In this document: piece by piece, positions 30,838 through 39,423 of the stretch
Numbering within the stretch: the stretch's first letter is position 1
Layout of the letters: each line of letters begins with the position of its first letter
Assembly (NCBI RefSeq): GCF_000161835.1
Contig: NZ_GG697169.2
Location: 3,042,575-3,106,574 of the forward strand
Direction of reading: 5' to 3'
Length of the DNA: 64,000 nt
Source of the DNA: Thalassobium sp. R2A62
Lineage (GTDB): Bacteria; Pseudomonadota; Alphaproteobacteria; Rhodobacterales; Rhodobacteraceae
Notes under the pieces: generated by a model
Databases searched by the model: none
What the model saw: only the letters and a program-made list of their open reading frames with translations
Told to the model about the DNA's origin: nothing
Position numbers and translations under genes: made by a program

Positions 30838-31907
30838 TCGCAACTGCCGCTCAACTTGAGGCCGCGCGCCTGACCCAGCATTTTCTCGACGCAGGTGCCG
30901 CACCTGTGTCTGCTGATATCTTGCAGCCCGCAGGCACGTTGCTTGATCTCTACGGAGAAGACATTCGTGCGCGGGCCTACACGACCCACGACCCGCTGCG
31001 TGGCGAGCAAATGTTGCGGCCCGACTTTACGGTGCCAGTTGTGCAAATGCACATGACCCATGGCGCCGACCCTGCGCGCTATACTTATCAGGGCCGTGTG
31101 TTCCGCCAGCAAACCGATCCAGCCCGCGCCACAGAATACCTGCAGGTCGGGTACGAGCTTTTTGCCCGTGATGATCCCGCCGCGGCTGATGCCGAGGTTT
31201 TTGCTCTGATCAATGACGCGTTGTCACATCTCAATCTGACACCTGTGACGGGTGACATTGGTATCCTTATGGCTGCGGTTCTGGGGCTTGCAACGACGGA
31301 CCGCCGCAAGAACGCGCTGTTGCGTCACATTTGGCGCCCCGCGCGGTTCCGCCAATTGCTGAACCGGTTTTCTGGCCGCACCCCTGCGCCTGAAACCCGC
31401 GTCGCCCTGTTGGAACAATCCGATCCAATGGCGCATGATTTCCCGCACATCGGCCTGCGCAGTGCAGCCGAAGTTTCGGCCCGCATTGATGCTCTGCGCG
31501 AGGATTCCGCGACACCGCCCATCACGGGTGATGAGGTTCAGTTGATTGATGCAATCCTGTCGATCCGCGACACGGCCCCAATGGCGCTGGCAAATCTCAA
31601 GGCGCTGACATCTGATATCCCGACAATGGCGCCTGCGGTGACACGTCTCGCTGGCCGGATCGACGCATTGGCCGTGCGCGGTATCAATGTGGACACGCTC
31701 CAGTTCGAAACTGATTTTGGCCGGACCCTGCTTGAATACTACGATGGCTTTGTCTTTGGCTTTCGCGCTGATCCGGCCGCTGCCCCAATCGCAACGGGTG
31801 GCCGCTATGATGCGCTGACCCGTCAACTCGGGCAGGGGGCAGCCATTCCTGCCGTGGGCGGCGTTATTCGCCCCGGTCTGATTGTCGATCTCGAGGGCGC
31901 GTCATGA
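30834..31907 (+). CDS. hisZ: ATP phosphoribosyltransferase regulatory subunit
   Basis: A 357-residue HisRS-like paralogue that lacks a working aminoacylation site and activates the short form of HisG. It shares the class II fold ([56 protein letters not shown]). Start overlaps the hisS stop and the stop overlaps hisG. The short HisG next to it (229 residues) fits the HisZ-dependent type. Confidence 0.95.
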   Translation: MIATAAQLEAARLTQHFLDAGAAPVSADILQPAGTLLDLYGEDIRARAYTTHDPLRGEQMLRPDFTVPVVQMHMTHGADPARYTYQGRVFRQQTDPARATEYLQVGYELFARDDPAAADAEVFALINDALSHLNLTPVTGDIGILMAAVLGLATTDRRKNALLRHIWRPARFRQLLNRFSGRTPAPETRVALLEQSDPMAHDFPHIGLRSAAEVSARIDALREDSATPPITGDEVQLIDAILSIRDTAPMALANLKALTSDIPTMAPAVTRLAGRIDALAVRGINVDTLQFETDFGRTLLEYYDGFVFGFRADPAAAPIATGGRYDALTRQLGQGAAIPAVGGVIRPGLIVDLEGAS

Positions 31908-32593
31908 TCAAACTTGGTATCCCGTCCAAAGGTCGCTTGATGGCCGATACGATCGCTTGGTTTGCGGACCAAGGGATTACATTGCGTAGATCCGGCTCTG
32001 ATCGCGAATACGCAGGCGAAGTCACTGGCATCGATGGTGTCGAACTGGTGCTACTCTCTGCTGGTGAAATCCCGCGCGAACTGGCCGCTGGTCGCATTCA
32101 CCTCGGGGTTACGGGGTCGGACCTGATCCACGAAAAGCTGCCGCTCAACGCGACCCAGATTACCGAAATCGCGCCTTTGGACTTTGGCCACGCTGATCTG
32201 ATCATCGCTGTGCCAAACGCGTGGGTCGATGTGGCCACACTCGATGACCTAGATGCGGCCTGCGCCGCGTTTCGTGCGACCCACGGGTTCCGTTTGCGGA
32301 TTGCGACCAAATTCCACCGTCTTGTTCGCGACTACCTACAGGCCAACGGCGTTGCCGACTATCAATTGGTCGACAGCCAAGGTGCGACCGAAGGCACCGT
32401 TTTGAATGAAACAGCCGAGGCCGTCGCTGACATCACGTCGACGGGTGTGACGCTCACGGCCAATCACCTCAAAATGTTGTCCGAAGAGCCGATCCACAAA
32501 TCCCAAGCGACCCTGTTTGCCTCGCAAACAGCGGCGATGACCGAGGCCGAGAAATCGACCTTTGACGCCCTTGTGGACATGCTGGGCGGCTAA
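31904..32593 (+). CDS. hisG: ATP phosphoribosyltransferase, short form
   Basis: A 229-residue catalytic subunit for the first step of histidine synthesis (ATP plus PRPP). It shows KLGIPSKGRLMADTIAWF, the GVTGSDLIHE loop, and the PRPP-binding region LVDSQGATEGTVLNETAEAVADITSTG. The missing C-terminal regulatory domain is made up by HisZ, encoded just upstream. Confidence 0.96.
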   Translation: MIKLGIPSKGRLMADTIAWFADQGITLRRSGSDREYAGEVTGIDGVELVLLSAGEIPRELAAGRIHLGVTGSDLIHEKLPLNATQITEIAPLDFGHADLIIAVPNAWVDVATLDDLDAACAAFRATHGFRLRIATKFHRLVRDYLQANGVADYQLVDSQGATEGTVLNETAEAVADITSTGVTLTANHLKMLSEEPIHKSQATLFASQTAAMTEAEKSTFDALVDMLGG

Positions 32594-32659
32594 TTACGCA
32601 AATTACGTAATTTCGGACCTAAAATACACAAATTACAAGAATTCTGAGGTAACGCTCCG
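32594..32659. other. AT-rich gap with a 14-bp palindrome
   Basis: Between the hisG and DUF1489 stops lies the perfect palindrome AAATTACGTAATTT (32600-32613) and a further AAATTAC copy. No gene or clear terminator is seen. Confidence 0.4.
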
Positions 32660-33091
32660 TTAACGAACACCGATATCCGCCAGCGCTTTGCTCAGGCTTG
32701 GCGGCAGGCTGTCTTCGTTTGACCGGTCTCCTGACAGATCTCTTGGCGCGTCCTCGGTGGTCAGATACCGCCACCCTTGGAACGCCCGTTTTGGCGTTGC
32801 CTCGACGCGGATCAATTCGGGATCAGAGACGATCGCACAGCGCCTTATACCGTCGGCACGGGTCACCTCGTCTAGGCGCACGATCCGTTGGCGGACCAGA
32901 ATAACGCCCTTGATGACCCAAAAAATCGAGCCACCATTCAGGATTTCTTCAGCGCGTTTTGGCCACATCCGTGTGACATGGCGGGGCAACCCGTCGGGCG
33001 CCTGAGCCTGCTTCATCTGCTGCCATGCGGCCAATCCCTCGACGTTTTCCGTGCCGACCGACAGTTTTAGCAGATTGACTGTTTTGACCAT
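32660..33091 (-). CDS. DUF1489 family protein
   Basis: A 143-residue conserved alphaproteobacterial protein of unknown function. Features used for the call are the N-terminus VNLLKLSVGTENVEGLAAWQ, the HVTRMWPKRAEEILNGGSIFWVIKG core and RAFQGWRYLTTEDAPRDL. No signal or membrane segment. It is divergent from nrdJ, and its start is 6 bp from a NrdR-like site. Confidence 0.85.
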   Translation of the reverse strand: MVKTVNLLKLSVGTENVEGLAAWQQMKQAQAPDGLPRHVTRMWPKRAEEILNGGSIFWVIKGVILVRQRIVRLDEVTRADGIRRCAIVSDPELIRVEATPKRAFQGWRYLTTEDAPRDLSGDRSNEDSLPPSLSKALADIGVR

Positions 33092-33096
33092 ATGTC

Positions 33097-33141
33097 ACCC
33101 CATATATTGGCTTTGACAGCATTACCCACAAGATATAGCAA
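33097..33141 (+). promoter_or_regulatory. nrdJ promoter with a pair of NrdR-like boxes
   Basis: A -35 hexamer TTGACA (33113-33118) precedes TATAGC (33134-33139; 15-bp spacer) or TAGCAA (17-bp). Two boxes similar to the NrdR consensus core CAATATATTG bracket it: CCATATATTG (33100-33109) and CAAGATATAG (33129-33138), each 9 of 10. NrdR pairs are usually set 31-32 bp apart; these are 29 bp apart. Box 2 covers the -10, as expected for a repressor. Confidence 0.5.
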
Positions 33142-33154
33142 TAGTACTGTAAAA

Positions 33155-33246
33155 CGTTCGATTCTACCAGTGCCGCATGCCCCCCAAACGCTGCGCTCCC
33201 TTTGGCCCCTTACCAAGGCCAAATCTGCACTGGCCAGAATCGAACG
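33155..33246 (+). repeat. Long inverted repeat in the nrdJ leader
   Basis: CGTTCGATTCTACCAGTGC (33155-33173) is mirrored by GCACTGGCCAGAATCGAACG (33227-33246), matching except for one bulge. Inside lies a second hairpin, TTTGGCC with GGCCAAA (about 33201-33223). The transcript before nrdJ could thus fold into a two-tier stem. It does not show the conserved B12-box of cobalamin riboswitches. Confidence 0.7.
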
Positions 33247-33302
33247 CTTTCTTTATTAATCATACCTCTCGACTTATCATCCACCATGGGGACATCAGTT
33301 TT

Positions 33303-35576
33303 ATGAGCCGTTTTGCCGCGCCCATCGCCGAAGCTATTTGGGACATGAAATATCGTTTCAAAGACGCCGACGGCACCCCGATCGACAAAACTGTCGAAGA
33401 CACATGGACCCGGATTGCGACGTCGCTCGCCAGCGTTGAAAAGACCCCTTCTGATTGGGGAGAAAAATTCTATAACGCATTGGAAGATTTCAAATATTTG
33501 CCCGCAGGTCGCATCACCGCAGGGGCAGGAACAAAACGTTCTGTCACGCTGTTTAACTGTTTTGTCATGGGCACCGTGCCTGATGATATGGGCGGTATCT
33601 TTGACCACCTGCGCGAGGCCGCACTGACGATGCAACAGGGTGGCGGCATCGGGTATGACTTTTCCACGATCCGACCCAAGGGCGCTGCGGTCAAAGGTGT
33701 CGCCGCCGACGCCTCGGGGCCTTTGTCGTTCATGGATGTGTGGGACGCGATGTGCCGTACCATCATGTCCGCAGGATCACGTCGTGGTGCGATGATGGCG
33801 ACGATGCGCTGTGATCACCCCGACATCGAGGATTTTATCACCGCAAAGTCTGACGCCGCACGACTGCGGATGTTCAATGTTTCTGTTCTTGTCACCGATC
33901 CCTTTATGGAGGCTGTCAAAGCTGACCAACCTTGGGATTTGGTGTTCAAAGGACAAGTCTGCAAAACGGTTCAAGCCGTTGATTTGTGGAACAAAATAAT
34001 GCAATCGACCTATGATTACGCCGAACCCGGTGTGATCTTTATTGACCGCATCAACAAAGCTAACAACCTCGGGTATGTCGAAGAGATTGCGGCGACCAAC
34101 CCGTGTGGTGAACAGCCACTGCCACCTTATGGCGCCTGCCTTTTGGGTTCGATCAACATGTCGCGGATTGTCACTGATCCCTTCACCGACGCCGCAGCGC
34201 TGGACGAAGCCGCGATGATCGATCTTGTCGCGACGGCTGTTCGTATGATGGACAATGTCGTCGACGCTTCGAGATTTCCACTAGACGCCCAACGCGCCGA
34301 GGCGCAAGCGAAACGACGGATTGGTCTGGGGGTCACAGGTCTCGCTGATGCGCTGTTGATGGTTGGTCTGCGTTACGGATCCGAGGACGCGGCGCGTCAA
34401 ACCGAGCAATGGATGCACGCGATCGCCCGCGCCGCTTATCTGGCATCGGTCGACTTGGCCAAAGAGAAAGGCGCGTTCCCACTGTTCGACGCCGACAAGT
34501 ATCTGCAGAGCGATGCGATGATGGCGATGGATGATGATGTGCGCGACGCTATTCGGACTCACGGCATTCGCAACGCCCTGCTGACCAGCATCGCGCCAAC
34601 TGGCACGATCAGCCTGTACGCGGGCAACGTGTCCTCTGGGATCGAGCCAGTTTTCGCCTATGCCTACACCCGCAAAGTTCTGCAAAAAGACGGCACCCGT
34701 ACCGAGGAAGAAGTCGTTGATTACGCTGTGAAATTGTACCGCGACATCCACGGCGCAGACGCGGAATTGCCGGATCATTTTGTCAACGCTCAGACGCTTG
34801 CCCCGTTGGACCATGTCCGCATGCAGGCTGCTGCGCAAAAATGGATCGACAGCTCGATCTCAAAAACCATCAACTGCCCCGAAGACATCAGCTTTGAAGA
34901 CTTCAAAGAGGTCTACATGGAAGCGTGGGACACTGGCTGTAAGGGCTGCACAACCTACCGTCCAAACGATGTGACGGGCTCGGTTTTGAGTGTGAGCGAG
35001 GACAAACCCGCACCCGTTGTGGCCCAGTCCGACGAGGCAGACCAAGACATCATTTATATGACCGAGCCACTGGATCGTCCGACCGAATTGGATGGCCAGA
35101 CTTACAAGCTGAAGTGGCCGGACAGCGAACATGCGATCTACATCACGGTCAACGATGTTGTGGTTAACGGACAGCTGCGTCCGTTCGAAGTGTTCATCAA
35201 CTCCAAGAATATGGAGCATTTTGCATGGACCGTCGCATTGACGCGCATGATCTCGGCGGTGTTCCGGCGCGGTGGTGATGTGTCCTTTGTCGTAGAAGAA
35301 CTTAAGGCAGTGTTCGACCCGCGCGGCGGCGCATGGATGCAGGGCAAATACGTCCCCTCTATTCTGGCGGCCATTGGTGGCGTCATCGAACGGCATATGG
35401 TGTCGACCGGGTTCATCGCCGGCGAGGGAATGGGCCTAAAAACTGACCCCCAAGCCGAGGTCGTTCAGTTGGGCAAACCCAAAGGGAAAGCCTGCACATC
35501 TTGCGGCAGCTTTGAGCTGCGAATGGTTGAGGGCTGCATGACTTGCGCCAGCTGTGGATTCTCTAAGTGTGGCTGA
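33303..35576 (+). CDS. nrdJ: Adenosylcobalamin-dependent ribonucleotide reductase (class II)
   Basis: A 757-residue reductase that makes deoxyribonucleotides using coenzyme B12. The substrate region has LPAGRITAGAGTKR, LTMQQGGGIGYDFSTIRPKGA, and the active-site NPCGEQPLPPYGACLLGSINM; then IAPTGTISLYAGNVSSGIEPVF. The C-terminus ends in cysteine pairs (CTSCGSFELRMVEGCMTCASCGFSKCG) expected for the redox-shuttle tail. ATG 33303 is chosen since the conserved N-terminus starts there after GGGGA; a longer frame would run through the leader hairpin. It is the insertion landmark: a Tn7-like element begins about 21 bp past its stop. Confidence 0.95.
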   Translation: MSRFAAPIAEAIWDMKYRFKDADGTPIDKTVEDTWTRIATSLASVEKTPSDWGEKFYNALEDFKYLPAGRITAGAGTKRSVTLFNCFVMGTVPDDMGGIFDHLREAALTMQQGGGIGYDFSTIRPKGAAVKGVAADASGPLSFMDVWDAMCRTIMSAGSRRGAMMATMRCDHPDIEDFITAKSDAARLRMFNVSVLVTDPFMEAVKADQPWDLVFKGQVCKTVQAVDLWNKIMQSTYDYAEPGVIFIDRINKANNLGYVEEIAATNPCGEQPLPPYGACLLGSINMSRIVTDPFTDAAALDEAAMIDLVATAVRMMDNVVDASRFPLDAQRAEAQAKRRIGLGVTGLADALLMVGLRYGSEDAARQTEQWMHAIARAAYLASVDLAKEKGAFPLFDADKYLQSDAMMAMDDDVRDAIRTHGIRNALLTSIAPTGTISLYAGNVSSGIEPVFAYAYTRKVLQKDGTRTEEEVVDYAVKLYRDIHGADAELPDHFVNAQTLAPLDHVRMQAAAQKWIDSSISKTINCPEDISFEDFKEVYMEAWDTGCKGCTTYRPNDVTGSVLSVSEDKPAPVVAQSDEADQDIIYMTEPLDRPTELDGQTYKLKWPDSEHAIYITVNDVVVNGQLRPFEVFINSKNMEHFAWTVALTRMISAVFRRGGDVSFVVEELKAVFDPRGGAWMQGKYVPSILAAIGGVIERHMVSTGFIAGEGMGLKTDPQAEVVQLGKPKGKACTSCGSFELRMVEGCMTCASCGFSKCG

Positions 35577-35597
35577 TGCGCCATAGCGCGCGACTGC

Positions 35598-35665
35598 TGT
35601 GGAACCCCGCATAACTTGGCCATTATGGGGTGTTTTTTGACCACTCCGCACACATCAAATGACCA
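35598..35665. repeat. Left end of the Tn7-like element
   Basis: Outer site CATAACTTGGCCATT at 35610-35624; inner site at 35638-35665, whose complement reads TGGTCATTTGATGTGTG, five spacer bases, TGGTCA. Both recur in inverted orientation at the right end, so they are likely TnsB-binding sites. Confidence 0.75.
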
Positions 35666-35696
35666 CCGATAGTTTCTCTGTCGGTGGTTTTATTTA
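35662..35696 (+). terminator. Rho-independent terminator inside the left end
   Basis: ACCACCGATAG (35662-35672) pairs with CTGTCGGTGGT (35678-35688) over 11 bp with one G-U pair and a TTTCT loop, then TTTTATTTATTT. It stops transcripts running out of nrdJ into the element and overlaps the inner end repeat. Confidence 0.85.
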
Positions 35697-35705
35697 TTTA
35701 TCAAT

Positions 35706-35905
35706 TGCTTATGGAAATTTCGGGGTGGCGGCCGCCATAGGTGTTTGCAGTTGGGCATGATTGTTGCAGCCTATTGATCTGCCCTCCATTTTGTTCCCTA
35801 AGTGTTCCTATCGGCTCCGGAGCCTTTCATATTCAACCGCCGAACCAAAACGGTTCCGGCCTTTGGCACAACCAGTATGGGTCCGTGCTTTGAAAGGACG
35901 CCTCC
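35706..35905 (+). promoter_or_regulatory. Leader of the element's first cargo gene
   Basis: This 200-bp stretch must hold the promoter of the AAA+ gene. I see one near-palindrome, CCGAACC-AAAAC-GGTTCCGG (about 35840-35860), which could be an operator or hairpin, and the ribosome site AAAGGA 7 bp before the ATG. No clear -35/-10 pair was found. Confidence 0.35.
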
Positions 35906-37000
35906 ATGACTCTCTCGAAAACCCCCATCTCATTCTGCTCGCTCAAATTCATAGATCAGCTACCTCGCCTCGGAGAGGTTGAAGATCGCCTTAAAGAAAC
36001 ACTCCGTGAGATGAGGAACCGTAAGTTAGTCGCTGCGGGGAATGAGGATCGCGGCGATGATCCAACCCTATGGTACCAGCTGATCAACGATGATGACCGC
36101 GAAATGACCAAGCGCCGTGCGATCCGATTTTTGGAACGAGTGCAGAGCCTATCCGGCATGGGCCATTTGCCGGATCCCGCCAAGACCCAATTGAACGCAT
36201 TGCGAGATGGTGTCTCAGTGACCCATATCCACACCGAACACAAAGCGGACGAGATCGCAGCCGCGTTGCATGCTGAGATGCCTTGGATGGCGCCCGCGAC
36301 GGAAGAGGTCTGGCATGGCCTCAGGCGATCTGCACGTGAGGGATTGCCTGGGTTGCGGTTTAACCCGCTGGTTCTGGTTGGGTCGCCTGGCATCGGCAAA
36401 AGTTTCTGGGCGCGGCGGTTGGCGCATCACCTTGCGGTGCCCACAACCAAAATTGAGGCGACCGGCGAACCGGGAACGTTTTCATTGGTAGGAACACAGC
36501 GAGGATGGAGTAGCGCAGCACCGGGCAAACTCATGCAAACCATACTTCGCGAGCGCCATGCTGGCCCGCTGGTAATCGTTGATGAGATCGAAAAGACGGG
36601 AGACGTTAATGCCGATAACGGAACGCGTCATACGTTAACGGATGCTCTGTTGCCTTTGTTGGAGCGTATGACGGCGGAAGGTTGGGAGTGTCCTTTCTAC
36701 CAGATCCCCTTCGACATGTCCTGGGCCAACTGGGTGCTGACCGCGAATAGCCGCAAGGGCTTGCCTGAGCCGTTGCAAAGCCGTTGCGTGGTTCTTGACC
36801 TACCTGATTTGACGCGAACTCAGTTGCGCGATTTTGCTTTGACTGAAGGTGAACGGCGCGGACTTCCTGAGCCGAGCCTTTCCGCTTTGGGCGAGGTGTT
36901 CGATCATGAAATTTGGTCTGAACACAATCTAAGCCTGCGCACATTGTCCAGGATGTTGGATCGGGCTGAGGCGTTGGTATCTAGGCCAGTCCTTCAATGA
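35906..37000 (+). CDS. Lon-like AAA+ ATPase without protease domain
   Basis: A 364-residue protein. A helical N-terminal region (RLGEVEDRLKETLREMRNRK) is followed by an AAA+ core: Walker A GSPGIGKS at 159-166, Walker B VIVDEIEK at 223-230, sensor-1-like NWVLTAN near 275-281, and the LPEPLQSRC Arg segment near 286-294. DEIEK and LLPLLE resemble Lon, but no Ser-Lys protease domain follows. It is the first gene inside the nrdJ-proximal end, with AAAGGA before the ATG. A diverged, broken copy lies near the transposition genes (47980-48150), so it may belong to the element family rather than be casual cargo. Its role, in target choice, element immunity or defence, is not known. Confidence 0.8.
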   Translation: MTLSKTPISFCSLKFIDQLPRLGEVEDRLKETLREMRNRKLVAAGNEDRGDDPTLWYQLINDDDREMTKRRAIRFLERVQSLSGMGHLPDPAKTQLNALRDGVSVTHIHTEHKADEIAAALHAEMPWMAPATEEVWHGLRRSAREGLPGLRFNPLVLVGSPGIGKSFWARRLAHHLAVPTTKIEATGEPGTFSLVGTQRGWSSAAPGKLMQTILRERHAGPLVIVDEIEKTGDVNADNGTRHTLTDALLPLLERMTAEGWECPFYQIPFDMSWANWVLTANSRKGLPEPLQSRCVVLDLPDLTRTQLRDFALTEGERRGLPEPSLSALGEVFDHEIWSEHNLSLRTLSRMLDRAEALVSRPVLQ

Positions 37001-37115
37001 GGGTGGCGGAAACCGGTCATTCGCTGCGGGAGCGTGGAGACTTGAACAGAACGGGAAAGCTGACATTCGTGGAAGCAACAGAAAAATTGCGAGACGGAAC
37101 GCAGCGGTAGTTTAT
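37001..37115. other. Gap between convergent cargo genes
   Basis: 115 bp of GC-rich sequence between the ATPase stop and the 98-residue gene. It looks like non-coding relic DNA; no terminator hairpin with T-tract or gene seen. Confidence 0.4.
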
Positions 37116-37412
37116 TCACTGAGTAGCGTACTTCTTCATCTCATCGAGATAGAGGGTCTCGCTCTCGTCCTTGAATCTGCTTTTTTCTTCGGCAAGCTGT
37201 GACAACTTGTCGAAGATACCACGATAAATAATTGCATGCGCCTGATTGCTCAAGCTCTGGTCATCAGGGGAGTCCAGCTCAACCTCGTTATCAAGGTACA
37301 AGTCTAGGAGTTTAAGCAACGCGGTTTTGTCAATCGTATCGATAGGCTGCCATTCACCAGCCTGCTCAAGGCAGAAATATCCATTTCCGTTGTCAATCTT
37401 TAAGATTTTCAT
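37116..37412 (-). CDS. Small partner protein of the PHP-ATPase
   Basis: A 98-residue acidic protein: MKILKIDNGNGYFCLEQ, then WQPIDTIDKTALLKLLDLYL, and a helical C-terminal half. No enzymatic motif is seen. It overlaps the end of the PHP-ATPase gene by 20 bp on the same strand, which implies coupled translation and a shared complex. Function unknown; a modulator or antidote of the ATPase is one possibility (inference). Confidence 0.75.
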   Translation of the reverse strand: MKILKIDNGNGYFCLEQAGEWQPIDTIDKTALLKLLDLYLDNEVELDSPDDQSLSNQAHAIIYRGIFDKLSQLAEEKSRFKDESETLYLDEMKKYATQ

Positions 37413-39423
37413 AGCTCAGCCTTCTTTCGTTATATGCCTCTGAACCCGCTTCTAGGCTTCCAAGCACTACGTCGAGCGTATCCACCTGTGCGCCGTCGGG
37501 GGCTGTCAACTTCTTGCTGGTCGGATAGCCTGAATACGTGCGCCAGACGATTCCACCATCTTCAATACTCTTACGGGTAAACAGCATATAGTCAGGCTTG
37601 ATGGTCATGCCGACAGTGTTGTTGTGTGTAACCACAGCAACCGGCATCTTCTTTGCCATTTCTTTGATGAGGGCGTTCACGTCGTCTTTCAGGAAGGAAT
37701 TATCAAACGATGACTCTGGCTCATCGATTAACAGCATCTCGTGATCCGCAGCGCCTTCGATCTCATCAAGAAGGAAGAACTCTGACCTCTCGCCACCCGA
37801 CGCGTTAAATCCATCTTTGTTAAGAATGCGATAGTCGATTTTGACGAAAAACTTACAGAAATCAGGAGGTTTCACCTCACCTCCAATTGCTTTCAACTCC
37901 TGAAGGAACTTGTATGGCTCCTCGTATGACTTGAAAGCATTCGCGAATGATGCCGTGCGCCGCCTCAACACATTCCACAATTCTTGGACACCCATGAAAG
38001 GGCCAACTTCGGCGACAACAGAAAAACCGCGCATACTTTTCCGCAGTGGTGTCTTGGGCACTTGCGCCAGCTTAGCGATGGCTTCGAATTTGCCGATCTT
38101 CCTTTTGTTTAAAGCAACATCATACAACTCAACATCAGCTATTCTCGGCGCTGCCGATCGCAACTGGAGCTTGGATTTAATGTTTTGGACAAGGTCGTTG
38201 ACCCAAACCCTTTTCAACCGCAGTTCTTCTTGGTGCGCATATTGCTGCATCAGGTCGATATAGAGAGCGATAAGGCTCTCACGAGCTAGGTACTTGGCAA
38301 CGGTTTCTTTGAACTCCACGTTACTAATGAGGTTCTTGGTCGACGCAATTAGGTCTCGGAGCCCTTGAAGGTTGCGGTCTGGAAATGGGTCTTCACTGTA
38401 GATCTTCGCCTTGGAAAAAGCGTCGTGCCGCTCACGCTCTCGGGCAAATTCCAATAGAGAAGAAATATACGCTTCAACTTGACGCTCATCGTCTTCTAAG
38501 TCGATATCCAGAACATCCTCAATTACTTGTTGCAGAGCGGCAAGATGATCTTTTGAAAAGAGGCCCTGATTACGTGTCAGGTATGAGTTGAACTTTTTTT
38601 CATCATCATCCGGATTTCTGGCGACCAATGCAAATTGCCGGATATGGTGCGCCTCTGGAAATCGTTTCTTTAAGGCCTCAAGTGTATGAGACTTTCCGGA
38701 TGACCTGTCGCCTAGAATCACATTTAGACCTGTCGAAAGCTGTTGACCATCCTCAAATATCTGAAACAGACGGTTCCCGTCAGCCTTCGAAAGCGCGACT
38801 TTAGTCCTGTCTCGGAGGCATTCCTTTATGGTGCTAAACGTTGGCTCTCCGCAGTCTAGGTAGGTTTGCCGTGTGGGTAATGGATCTAGCTCGTCCCGAA
38901 CACGGCAGTCACTAAAGTACACTGGGACCAATCTCTCAGTCGCGTTCATGCAGTACATGAACTTCTTTACGCTACTTACCTCTCCAGCCGTGACGTGCGG
39001 GGCGAGTTGGGCAAGCGTATCCTCTTTCATGGCTGGCTTTTTGTCATAATGAGGGATCAATATGTAATTACTCAGATCACCAAAGATGTCTTTGAACTCT
39101 TCGACAGTGATTGAGGCTCCAACCTCGGCGCATTTAACAGTTATCTGGCTGCACTGGGCTTCGAAGCTATTGAGGTCCTGCCCGTCGCTTAAAACGAGAA
39201 TTTGGGCTTTGCAAAGATCAACTTCAATACCCGGAAAAACCGGCACAGAAACGGAGTCTCTGATTGCGACAAATTGTTCCTTATCGAAGAGATTGTGATT
39301 GGTGATCGCTATGCAATCAAGATTTGCACTTGCAATGTATTCGTCGAGTTTTGCTTGAGAAAAATCAAATGCAGCGTCGAGAATACTCTTTTTTGTATGG
39401 ATGTGAAAATCTATTTTGATCAA
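37393..39423 (-). CDS. PHP-domain / ABC-type ATPase fusion (TrlF-like), predicted defence protein
   Basis: A 676-residue fusion. The PHP phosphoesterase domain fills residues 1-175: DFHIHT at 5-10, TNHN at 41-44, GIEVD at 65-69, IPHYD at 124-128 and SDCR at 171-174 supply the expected metal ligands. The ABC ATPase has Walker A GDRSSGKS at 238-245, a helical insert, signature ASGGERS at 541-547, Walker B LLIDEPESSFD at 564-574 and H-loop His 600. Such PHP plus SMC/ABC fusions occur in defence islands and are thought to be nucleic-acid-acting, but this lineage is not characterised as far as I know. Its partner gene overlaps its 3' end; the start lies next to an IS relic. Confidence 0.8.
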   Translation of the reverse strand: MIKIDFHIHTKKSILDAAFDFSQAKLDEYIASANLDCIAITNHNLFDKEQFVAIRDSVSVPVFPGIEVDLCKAQILVLSDGQDLNSFEAQCSQITVKCAEVGASITVEEFKDIFGDLSNYILIPHYDKKPAMKEDTLAQLAPHVTAGEVSSVKKFMYCMNATERLVPVYFSDCRVRDELDPLPTRQTYLDCGEPTFSTIKECLRDRTKVALSKADGNRLFQIFEDGQQLSTGLNVILGDRSSGKSHTLEALKKRFPEAHHIRQFALVARNPDDDEKKFNSYLTRNQGLFSKDHLAALQQVIEDVLDIDLEDDERQVEAYISSLLEFARERERHDAFSKAKIYSEDPFPDRNLQGLRDLIASTKNLISNVEFKETVAKYLARESLIALYIDLMQQYAHQEELRLKRVWVNDLVQNIKSKLQLRSAAPRIADVELYDVALNKRKIGKFEAIAKLAQVPKTPLRKSMRGFSVVAEVGPFMGVQELWNVLRRRTASFANAFKSYEEPYKFLQELKAIGGEVKPPDFCKFFVKIDYRILNKDGFNASGGERSEFFLLDEIEGAADHEMLLIDEPESSFDNSFLKDDVNALIKEMAKKMPVAVVTHNNTVGMTIKPDYMLFTRKSIEDGGIVWRTYSGYPTSKKLTAPDGAQVDTLDVVLGSLEAGSEAYNERRLSYENLKD

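Noticed and set aside
29236-30903. Minus-strand frame of 555 codons
   Set aside because: Antisense to hisS; no domain seen, and hisS is unmistakable.
32600-32613. Operator or terminator at the AAATTACGTAATTT palindrome
   Set aside because: It is short, has no loop or T-tract, and lies between two convergent stop codons; listed only as sequence.
33092-33302. Cobalamin riboswitch before the B12-dependent reductase
   Set aside because: The leader has a large hairpin but no B12-box-like conserved core that I can find.
37393-39423. DNA polymerase X or histidinol-phosphatase call for the PHP protein
   Set aside because: The C-terminal ABC ATPase with SGGERS signature and DEPESSFD Walker B rules out both.
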